NCBI RefSeq assembly: GCF_004379255.2
Contig: NC_056032.1
Coordinates: forward strand, 32,151,322-32,215,321
DNA: 64,000 nucleotides
Reading direction: 5' to 3'
From: Salvia splendens
Taxonomy: Eukaryota > Streptophyta > Magnoliopsida > Lamiales > Lamiaceae
Position 1 is the stretch's first letter; every line of letters begins with the position of its first letter. Shown here in pieces: positions 55,906 through 64,000 of this stretch. Made by a program: the position numbers and the translations under genes. Under the pieces are notes generated by a model, which had not been told where the DNA came from, searched no databases, and saw only the letters and a program-made list of their open reading frames with translations.

Positions 55906-56237
55906 AGAGAAATTGGTCATAAAAATCATGAACTTTCACAAAAATCTGGTATTTCCCACAATATTTAAAAGTGATCTTTCCGGTATAAATTTTTCCTATA
56001 TCGAATGCAGACACTAAATCTAGAACATTGATATCATCATTAGTTTCATATTCCCTACACAATGAAATGTAGCCTGACTATTACACGTAGGTTTTTGGCA
56101 TTCCTCATCTTGTGCCTGAAACTTTAGTATGGGAAATCCGCACAATTCAAAAAATTGATGATATTTAAGACCACCTTTAAAAATGGTGAGAAATACCAGA
56201 ATTTTGTGAAAGTTCATAATTTTTCTGACCAATTTCC
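55906..56237. mobile_element. Mutator-like MITE with long inverted repeats and 9-bp target duplication
   Basis: It is 332 bp. The left arm (AGAAATTGGTCATAAAAATC, ATGAACTTTCACAAAAATCT) and right arm (inverse of GGAAATTGGTCAGAAAAATT, ATGAACTTTCACAAAATTCT) pair over at least 80 bp. A perfect 9-bp direct repeat, TTAATATTT, flanks it (55897-55905, 56238-56246), as expected for Mutator-type transposition. Non-coding. Confidence 0.85.
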
Positions 56238-56246
56238 TTAATATTT

Positions 56247-57065
56247 ATAACGTTAACGTGCGATGAACTATGTGCTGTACAACCAGCATGACAGGTACAA
56301 CCACCGCCATCTCCATTACATCACGCACTAAGTGTTTCAGCGTAGTTATGAAACATGGATACGTGCAGCAGACATATATTAATTCAACTTAATTAATACC
56401 AAAAATAATCAAACCCGTCTTCTTTGATTAATCCAATCCAAGCAAAATACTCTTATAGGCATTAATTCGAATCCTTAATTAAGACCAGCTCAAAATTCTG
56501 CATAAAAAAACAAGTTACATCAGGTGTATGATTCAGTTAATTGATGAAAACATAAAAGTAGCCAAATATGTAGTGGAAATGTATATATTGGTCGACACCG
56601 ATTTAAATGCGGTTAATTACTTGCAATGTGTATGTATTTATTGCGTACGTTCATTGAATTTCTCATTGCACATCGTCGAAGAGGTTGACTAACTTCAAAT
56701 ACCTTAAAACTGGCAAACGACATTGAATCGCTAACTCCTAATTTAATGAGAATAATATGGATAATTGATTAAAGAAGTCGGTAATAGGAATCTTGGCGCC
56801 AAGTGAAAGTCGGTGCACTGAATTAGCTCAAGCAACAATCATTCCCATATCAAAACAAAATAAATATTGCACAACAATATATTAAAAAGACACCCTACAT
56901 AATTTCGTTGCTTATCCAAAACTCTTAATAACTCAAAGAATGTGGTTGAATGACATAAAAGACTTTGGTTGAATGACATAAGACTAGTCTATTTTTATTA
57001 AATGATTAGAGGATCGATCCCTGTCTTTGGGTAAAGAACAACTTTAAATTCTTGGAGGTAAATTT
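56247..57065. other. Gene-free AT-rich DNA
   Basis: I find no gene, RNA gene or clear repeat boundary. A short direct repeat (GGTTGAATGACATAA) occurs at 56943 and 56967. Confidence 0.5.
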
Positions 57066-57067
57066 TA

Positions 57068-57344
57068 CTCCCTCCGCCCAAAGAGTATAAACTTTGGGTT
57101 TGACACGAGTTTTAATAAATAAAGAGAAAAGTAAGAGAGAGAGAAAAGGTAGTGGAAATAATGTTAGTGGAGAGTGGGGTACACATTATTATAATGATAT
57201 AAGTGTTAATGGTAATTGTATAAGATGTAAATAAAATGATGTGTAAGGTAGTATGTTGTTTGAATTTTTCAAAATTAGAAAGTTTATACTCTTTAGTGAC
57301 GGACGAAAAAGGAAATAGTTTATACTCTTTGGAAACGGAGGGAG
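57068..57344. mobile_element. Stowaway-like MITE
   Basis: It is 277 bp with ends CTCCCTCCGCCCAAAGAGTA and TACTCTTTGGAAACGGAGGG and TA on both sides. A second internal copy of the right-end motif (TTTATACTCTTTAGTGACGG at about 57283) suggests a partial internal duplication. Confidence 0.88.
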
Positions 57345-57472
57345 TATATGTTCCGAATTGAAAGCTATAAGGTGCCTGACTCTATAAAGAATATATCTCT
57401 GAATACTAAACCTAAATAGGGTCTCTGAATGCGAATCTAATTCCAATGAATAACGAGAGAGGTTTTTCAGTG

Positions 57473-57600
57473 CACTACAAAAATTGAAGTTAATCGACAG
57501 ACATTAGACGGTTCACTGACGGATTTCTAGCAGAAAACACAATTTTAAATTACTGGCAAATTAACTAACTAACTTTTGTGCGTAAATGACACGGCCCAAA
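57473..57600. mobile_element. CACTA-type transposon end (one side only)
   Basis: CACTACAAAAATTGAAG begins at 57473, a typical CACTA terminus, followed by subterminal CGACAGACATTAGACGG and CACTGACGG motifs. No inverse end was found within several kilobases, so it is a truncated remnant. Confidence 0.5.
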
Positions 57601-57947
57601 CACAGTAGAGTGTAGAGATTATTATTGACAGTCCATGGTTATACTCCATTCGTCCCAAAAACTTTTAGCACAAATTTTCATCATTTCTATACCAAAAACT
57701 GCATCTACACATGCAAATATATTCGTTATAGAGCAAATAGTGATCGAAAACATATGACACAAATCAACCTATTAGACATGTACGTACACTCACATCTTTT
57801 TGTACACAAACTCCAATATTTTGACCACCATATTCAACTGCTACTGAATACAAAGCCCGTTAATGTCCGGCCCTATAGATACCTTAACTTAAAAAAAATG
57901 AGATTGAGAAACAAGTGGAGAAGATAGGATGAAACGTACCACTTCTA

Positions 57948-58305
57948 CTGATTCAGAGGAGCCATGTCTCCTTCTCATCACCCGTCCTACTGATTCGTAA
58001 GAAGGATGAAAGTTTCTACTTCTGCATCGACTACTGAGCCTTAAACACGACCACGGTTTTGGACCACTCCCAATCCCGACTTCTAACAAGTTGTTCAAAG
58101 AATTGGGGTCCATAGTTTTTTTTCCTAAACTAGATCTATGCTCGGGATACCATCAGATCCTCATGCAAAAGAGAACAAGTATTCAAAACTTCTTTCGGAA
58201 CTTACGATTGGCACTTCGAGTTCTTGGTGATGCCTTTTGGCCTCACGAATGCCCCTTCCACGTTCCAAGCCGCAATGAATAGTATATTCCGACCTTTGCT
58301 ACACA
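57948..58305 (+). pseudogene. Ty3/gypsy reverse transcriptase fragment
   Basis: Pieces of a gypsy RT are readable in shifting frames: [30 protein letters not shown], and near the end [20 protein letters not shown] and MNSIFRP. Order and spacing follow the RT palm domain. Stops and frameshifts separate the blocks, and no LTRs are seen nearby. It is unrelated in sequence to the Tat element at 11142. Confidence 0.85.
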
Positions 58306-60307
58306 AGTCATTGATAATCCCTTTGTTCCATAATAGATGTCACACTTGAATAATGACAAGAGATTTTATGAGATGTTTTTTGTGTATTAAGTGGAGAGAG
58401 AAAATAATACAACATGTATTTTAATATGAGATAAACTTTTTTCAAAAAAAGGAAATATAGAATCTTTTATGGGACAAACTAAAAAAATATGAAAGAGAGT
58501 TGAATCAACATTTGGGTCCATAGTCTTATAAATAGGAGCCTTGTCATTATTTTCCAATTAATGAAATCATAATTCTCCTTTTACTATTTGTGTTTATTTT
58601 ACAAATTGCCGATCTTTGGACTCTGACCACCTGGTAGGAGTAACTTCCTAACATTGTAGCTCTTCCCTGGTTGTATACTAGTTGATCGAACCACCTAAAT
58701 CTTTTCTTTTTCATTTCGTATGTGAACGTGTGATTGTTCATGTTTTGGCTGAATTGTAACTGAGCTCATTAATTGTACTTTTATTTACTTGTAATAATAC
58801 TGTAAATGTAAAATATCTAGATTCTAGAAACTATAACTTTAGTTGGGCCTTTTCACTGTCTGAACATGAAATATGCCCTAGTAATTCATTGCTAACATTT
58901 ACTAATATTTTTACTATTTCATTATTCTTGGTTATTCCCTATTGATCAAGTACGAATCTTATTTAGATAGCAATTAATAATGAAAAAGAAGGCATGACCA
59001 TAATTAGCTTCCCATTAGCATGCCATTAACTAATCCAATGATTTAATGAGTATTTATGCCTAATGATCGGTGATCAGGCTTAATTGTTGGAGATTTATTC
59101 AAATCTTGGGCATGTGAAGCATGGTCCCTACAAAATGATAATATTTGCAGGTAAAGTTGGAGTTATCACATCAGTTGTTAGAGAACAAGTTCTCTCATGA
59201 CAGAGCACATTAGTTATCTAGATTCCATTAATTTCTTTACATGGTTCTATATATAGGGTTGCATGCCTCGCCTAGTGGTATCCAATTACACGATTTGTGG
59301 GGGCTACTTTGAACTAAAGCAAAATTAAATCTTGCTAGATCATGGGCATACCATATATAATATAGCATATTTTCATTTCATTCTAATACTCCCTTTATTT
59401 CATTAAAAATGAAATATTTTATCTCATTAAAAATAAAATATTTTCTACAATAGAAATAACACCATTGTCTCTACTTTTATATCTCTTTACTTTACTCTCT
59501 CTTTATTAAATCACAAAATAACACTGCATAAAATAAATCTAATATTTGATATTTATTGAAACAGAGTCTTTTAATGTTGAAAGGACTGTTGATACGATCG
59601 TTTAAAATTAGCTAATAAATGATGGCCATCAATTTAAAATCACGAAAACCAAAACCTACTATGAAACAATATAGACTATGTGAATAAATATGTGAATGGC
59701 TTCTGAGAGCGTAACAAATAATTTTAATAATTTAATGTGTATGGTTTTGATGGAGTTGACTGAATTATAGCTTCTATACTAAAGACAGGTGCAAAAGGTT
59801 GCCCTAATCACAATCCAAGTAAATGTGCTAAAGAATTAAATATGATTCCTTAAGGAATTCATTAGATATAGGAGTATATAATTATGTTGAGTTGATATTT
59901 AAATAGAATCAGTGAGAAGCTCTAGCTTAATAATTGGTGATGGCGCCATTTGTAAATCAAGTTTTTCCCTTCAGTCACAAACCATATTTCAGTGGGGTTG
60001 AACAGAAGGAAAACTATTTTTTTGCAAGAGTGCTTTTGTCAATATAATCAAAATTTGGCACGATACCGGGGATAGGTGTGGTCGTGGAAAGAAAATTATG
60101 CAATCAACCAACTTTAATAGTCATTGGTTAATTAGCAATTATAAATGGTAAAAAACAAGTTTAATCATGAAAGCTATTCTGATGTCATTTGTTTATTTGT
60201 ATTGTATTTCGACAGCAATCTTTAAAAAGCAATGATATTCATTTTGTTCGAGTGTGACAGGTGAGTATTTATTAACTGATTAAAATTTAGTGCAAACTGC
60301 TAAATTA
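58306..60307. other. Gene-free DNA with MITE remnants
   Basis: Halves of Stowaway-type elements occur at about 58317-58480 (CCCTTTGTTCCATAATAG ... TTTTATGGGACAAACT) and 59390-59575 (ACTCCCTTTATTTCATT ... TTGAAACAGAGTC). No gene is recognised. Confidence 0.5.
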
Positions 60308-60322
60308 AATTGTAAATCTTGA

Positions 60323-60457
60323 GAGGTCACGGGTTCAAACCCCACCACCTGCTGGAAGACTTTCGGCCTTAATCCATAAGTCCGGTCGAGTATGATTAAT
60401 TCGATTCCGCCAAAGGTGGATTCGGAACACCTGTGGTCAAACCAAAACCAAAAAAAA
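60323..60457 (+). mobile_element. 5'-truncated tRNA-derived SINE
   Basis: The sequence begins inside a tRNA-like head containing a B-box, GGTTCAAACCC (60332-60342), continues through GACTTTCGGCCTTAATCC and a GATTCCGCCAAAGGTGGATTC hairpin-like motif, and ends in a CCAAAACCAAAAAAA tail. A target duplication AATTGTAAATCTTGA lies on both sides (60308-60322 and 60456-60470, overlapping the A-tail). No A-box is present, so it is probably 5'-truncated. Confidence 0.7.
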
Positions 60458-60478
60458 TTGTAAATCTTGAAATTTGAA

Positions 60479-60565
60479 GGATTAATTCGATTCCGCCAAA
60501 GGTGGATTCAAAACACCCGTGGTTAAACCAAAACCAAAAAAAAATTGTAAATCTTGAAATTTGAA
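60479..60565 (+). repeat. Duplicated SINE 3' end plus target sequence
   Basis: GGATTAATTCGATTCCGCC through the CCAAAACC-A tail and AATTGTAAATCTTGAAATTTG is repeated directly after the SINE, with a few substitutions (GGAACACCTG versus AAAACACCCG). This is a tandem duplication of about 85-90 bp including the flank, so it arose after insertion. Confidence 0.75.
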
Positions 60566-61258
60566 ACTTTCACAAATTACTCTTTAAAAAATGCGATGAT
60601 GTGGTAGCAAATTTTAAATATGAAACCTACCACATAAACATATGTCATCCTATGAAGTGAGTTAACAATCCTAATACAGTCATAATACTATCATATGTTT
60701 GAAATAGATTCACGTTATCGCGTATTTTGCAAAAAATGAGATGGATGTGATCGTTGTGATAATTGCAAACTTCGAGACTTTTAATTATGGTTCAAAAAAT
60801 TTTGGAACGGACCTAAATTTAAATATAGTTTATAATTTATTTAGCAATTTACCTTAAAATTTAGACTTGCAAATTGGGCACCACATGTACCTGAAATAAA
60901 TTTTTTTTTTAAATATCTCACTTTTCATTTTCTTCTATTTATATAGCTAGTACTAAAATTAATATTGTGATGGGTATAAAAGTTATGAAATTTAGCAAAA
61001 TATTTATGGTTTAAACTCCCAATTTAGTACTTTAATTTTCTCAATTTTATGAATATTGACCATATATATATACTAGTAGACACTACGTAATTTTCAAATA
61101 GAGTAGTTCAGTTTTTCTTATTATTTGTAATGATATATGTATTGGTTAATTAGATTTGAACATGAAAACAACGCAAGCTTCCACACGGTTACTCGTTAAA
61201 AGAATAACATGCAATCTTTCGTTAAAAGAATAACATGCAAATAGGAAAGATAGCGAAA
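60566..61258. other. Gene-free AT-rich DNA
   Basis: No gene or clear element. A 21-bp direct duplication, CGTTAAAAGAATAACATGCAA, occurs at about 61194 and 61221. Confidence 0.5.
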
Positions 61259-61260
61259 TA

Positions 61261-61510
61261 CTCCATCCGTCCCACAATAATTGTCACTCTTTTCCATTTC
61301 GGTTCGTCTCACAATAATTGTCACATTTCATTTTTACCATAAATGGTAAGTAGGTCGCATTCCACTAATTCAGTTAACTCACATTTTATTATAATACCAA
61401 TATAAAAAAGTAGGTCTCACATTCCACTAACTTTTTCAACCAACTTTTCTTTATATTTCTTAAAACTCTTGCTCACAATAAGAGTGACAATTATTGTGGG
61501 ATGGATGGAG
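61261..61510. mobile_element. Stowaway-like MITE
   Basis: It is 250 bp. The ends CTCCATCCGTCCCACAATAA and TTATTGTGGGATGGATGGAG are near-perfect inverted repeats flanked by TA. Internal ATTGTCAC motifs are also inverted. It appears intact. Confidence 0.9.
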
Positions 61511-62070
61511 TAGTAATTAACATGAGAATACACACCGTAACACACGCGTAAAAATTTTCCACCTATCCTCCTGCTGTAGCCGAAAAGAACATACATAGAG
61601 TATAGGTGGCGATATAGTGATGCGGTGACAAAACCAGGAATTTAAATAAGTCAGGCTAAAATTTAACGATACTATAGCATAACATCTTTATTATCTACGA
61701 GAGAGGTTAGCCTTCATCCAGACACATTCTAGATTATCAATTTATAGATTCGAAATAAATACTAGTATGTTTTATGTTAGTACAAATAAATATAAATTAT
61801 AAGAATATTATAAAATAAACTATTAAACACTAATTTTTAAATAAACATAATACGAATAAATTATAAATACTAGAAATTAATACACATTATGATCTACAAA
61901 AGCAATGTTTTAATGGTAACAAAACATATTTTATTCTTCAAATTTTCTTTAAAAGTAATCAAAATTCCTATTATAATATTATCATCACTAAACATTTCTC
62001 CCAAACTGTTTTAGTAAAATCAATAATTTTATTACTACTACTATTAAATTCCTGACTAAAAGAACCCCAA

Positions 62071-62091
62071 CTCTCTCTCTCTCTCTCTCTC
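62071..62091. repeat. (CT)n microsatellite
   Basis: About ten uninterrupted CT units in gene-free DNA. Confidence 0.9.
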
Positions 62092-62138
62092 CAAATTCCT
62101 TCTCTCTGTAAAAAGGGCTAATGGTCACATGCTTCCAC

Positions 62139-62353
62139 TGCGCGTCCCACAAAATTTGTTATATTTCACTTTATATATCATTTTTAGTAATAAACCTCAC
62201 TTTCCATTAACTTATTTCCTCTTATATTTATTATAGCTAATATTTAAAAATAAGATCCACATTTCACTAACTTTATCAACCTACTTTTTTATTACATTTC
62301 TTAAAATCTGTGCTCAATCAAAATGTGACCAAATTTAAGGAACGAAAGGAGTG
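62139..62353. mobile_element. Degraded Stowaway-like MITE
   Basis: The left part, GCGTCCCACAAAATTTGTTA, and the right part, AATTTAAGGAACGAAAGGAG, are worn inverted ends. The interior shares CTCACTTTCCATTAACTT-like phrases with the MITEs at 61261 and 62817. Confidence 0.55.
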
Positions 62354-62379
62354 ATAATAACAATTGATTTTACAATTCA

Positions 62380-62785
62380 AATAGATGAATGAGAACATTG
62401 TTCTATATGTTTTGTGATATTATATCTTAATCATACACCTATATAGTTGGATGAGATTAAGTTTTTTTTACAAATCAAATTATTGGATAAAAATAATTAA
62501 ATCATTGATATCTATTATATAATATTATAAATTAAATATGTTAATTTGTTATTTAAAATCTAATATTAAAGTCATTATAATTTCTTTTAACAATCAAATA
62601 CTTAGATAACAATAGTTTACTAATTGATTTATCTGTTTCATTGTATAAGATCTTAACCATATTAAAAAATTTATTTAATAAACTATTAAAGTCATTAGAA
62701 TTATATTTTACAAGAAAAATAGTTGGACAAAAATAATTCATTGGTTGATTGATCTATTTTGGTGATATTAGATCTTAAGCCCATT
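62380..62785. repeat. Diverged tandem repeats of ~115-120 bp
   Basis: Phrases such as TTTTACAA(A/G)...AAAT...TTGGA(C/T)AAAAATAATT and (T/A)GAT(A/C)TTAA(T/G)C recur near 62425-62500, 62545-62610 and 62665-62745. Copies are strongly diverged and very AT-rich; the unit limits are approximate. Confidence 0.45.
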
Positions 62786-62816
62786 AAATTATTCTCATCA
62801 AATTGTTTAAATTGTA

Positions 62817-63006
62817 CTCCCTTCGTCTCACATTTGTAGTCATATTTGGTGTGGGCATGAGTTTAAAAATGTAAAGAATAGTGAGTTGGAAAAGTTAGTG
62901 GAATATGAAATCCACTTTTTTATATTGGTATTATAATAGAATATGGAACCTACTTACCATTTATGGTAAAAGTAAAATGTGACTTCTTATTATGGGACGA
63001 ATGAAG
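62817..63006. mobile_element. Stowaway-like MITE
   Basis: It is 190 bp with ends CTCCCTTCGTCTCACATTTG and TTATTATGGGACGAATGAAG, flanked by TA. The interior contains TACTTACCATTTATGGTAAA, shared with other MITEs of the window. Confidence 0.85.
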
Positions 63007-63074
63007 TAGTAGAAATTCAGACTTTGGAGGATAGAGCAATATATGGAGCCAAATTTAGAAAGATATAAAACTAA

Positions 63075-63805
63075 GAGCATCCACAACCGTGCTCTTGCCA
63101 GCGGCACGGTTGTGGGCCCGGGCGGTACTATTCATGCCTGCTCTCTGGCAAGAGCACAACACCCACAACTGTGCTCTTCCGCAAGGACGAGCACAATTAA
63201 TTTAAAATTCAATTAAACAATAACATTTCCATAATACTAAAATTCATTAAAAAACCACAATAAATATTACAAATTACAAATAAAATAAAAAAGACATAAT
63301 TAAAATCCTAAAAATTAAAAATTACATAATTAAAATACTAAAAATTAAAAATTACATAATTAAACTCCTAAAAATTAAAAATTACAAAATTAAAATCCTA
63401 AAAATTGAGATTGAGAGAGTTGTTTAGTATAGTGTCATTTTTTGTGTTTGAAATGAGAGTATTTATAGATAAAAGTATGAATTTTGGGGTAAAAATAATG
63501 AAAAAAAATTAAAAGTGTGGAAAAAATGGATATATTTTATTAGGAAGTGAGACAATATTTTTTTTATTAATTTCGAATTTTTCAGATTTTTTCGATTTTT
63601 TTAAAAAAATAAATAAATAAATGATAAATCAACGGGCCAATCGGAAGCTGCCACGTCGACGCGCTGTGCTCTTGCCGCTGGCACGGACGTGCTCTATGCA
63701 TAGAGCAGCGCCCTGCCAGCGGCAAGAGCGCAATGGTGGCGGAGCGCGTCCTTGCCAGCGGCAAGGACGGACGGTGAGCTGCTGCTCACCGTTGGGGGAA
63801 TGCTC
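63075..63805. mobile_element. PIF/Harbinger-derived MITE related to the element at 23239
   Basis: It is 731 bp with ends GAGCATCC and GGAATGCTC and a TAA target duplication (63072-63074, 63806-63808). It shares with the 23239 element the ATCCACA(T/A)CCGTG start, GGGCCCGG phrase, AATTAAAATCCTAAAAATTA tandem units (63296-63405) and the CCAGCGGCAAGAGC right end, but lacks the ORF1 relic. It is a deletion derivative of the same family. Confidence 0.85.
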
Positions 63806-63808
63806 TAA

Positions 63809-64000
63809 ATAAGTTGATATTGAACCAATAATTATGAATAAATCGATTTTTTTGTTAAATTAATTTATATCTATATAATGTGACCTCGCGTATTTACTAA
63901 AAGAACTACGAATTAATGCGACCACCTCGTCCTCGACAAGTTACCCTTTCTATTTAAGGTCAAGATTTTTGGGATCGAAACCTTAGGCCATCTCCAATCA
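63809..64000. other. Gene-free window end, possible start of another Harbinger-type MITE
   Basis: Nothing codes here. The last bases read TTA then GGCCATCTCCAATCA (63983-64000), resembling a Tourist/Harbinger terminus next to its TTA target, but the element would lie outside the window. Confidence 0.35.

Noticed and set aside
57636..57910. Possible MITE starting TACTCCATTCGTCCC at 57642
   Set aside because: Only the left end is visible; no inverse right end or second TA was found, so not annotated separately.
60332..60342. GGTTCAAACCC as part of a possible tRNA gene
   Set aside because: Only a B-box is present, with no cloverleaf or A-box; an A-rich tail and target duplication identify a SINE. 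I found no tRNA or rRNA gene in the window.

Overview
This is a plant nuclear window, almost certainly from a eudicot. Split genes with GT-AG introns encode plant-specific families: a PRONE-type RopGEF, a DIR1-like lipid transfer protein, a universal stress protein and a FAR1-related protein. They sit in AT-rich DNA full of LTR retrotransposons and MITEs. The repeat landscape looks like an asterid such as Lamiales, but that is a weak inference.

Host genes, left to right: a PI31-type proteasome regulator (3742-5947, +, 9 exons, 300 aa); a small serine-rich protein resembling Arabidopsis SIS (21211-22480, +, 5 exons, 144 aa); a DIR1-like lipid transfer protein (24864-25280, -), whose original stop codon appears to have been displaced by a transposon; a RopGEF (25890-28192, -, 7 exons, 603 aa); a small unknown single-exon gene broken at an A-run (33767-34113, +); a FAR1-related gene (35468-46117, -) cut in two by a retrotransposon and carrying two nonsense codons; and a universal stress protein (53083-54177, -, 4 exons, 159 aa). 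A two-exon phosphoglycerate-mutase-like relic lies at about 30605-30847. From memory, PI31, LTP and USP correspond to neighbouring Arabidopsis genes At3g53970, At3g53980 and At3g53990, and RopGEF and SIS to At5g02010 and At5g02020, so the window may preserve an ancestral block expanded by transposons.

Mobile DNA: (a) a very young Ty3/gypsy element of the Tat type (11142-18854) has near-identical 679-bp LTRs, TTAAA target duplications, gag-protease and pol in one frame separated by a UAG in a TMV-like readthrough context, and three tandem-repeat families before the 3' LTR. (b) A decayed Ty1/copia element (36968-45287) sits inside the FAR1-like gene. (c) An older, minus-strand Ty1/copia element lies at 47322-52718. 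(d) A PIF/Harbinger derivative (23239-24942) carries an ORF1 relic, and a smaller relative lies at 63075-63805. (e) There are many Stowaway-like MITEs with CTCCCTCCGTCC-type ends, a Mutator-like MITE with a 9-bp duplication, a 5'-truncated SINE and a CACTA end.

The most unusual feature is the leader of copia element (b), between its primer-binding site and gag. It contains about a dozen regularly spaced stem-loops whose stems differ between copies by compensating changes (39319-40234), two larger nested stem-loops before them (39109-39197), and five small hairpins with CYTA loops after them (40577-40948). This looks like selected RNA structure rather than random AT-rich sequence.

The 7.2 kb between the RopGEF and the FAR1-like gene and the final 10 kb contain almost only repeats and gene relics.
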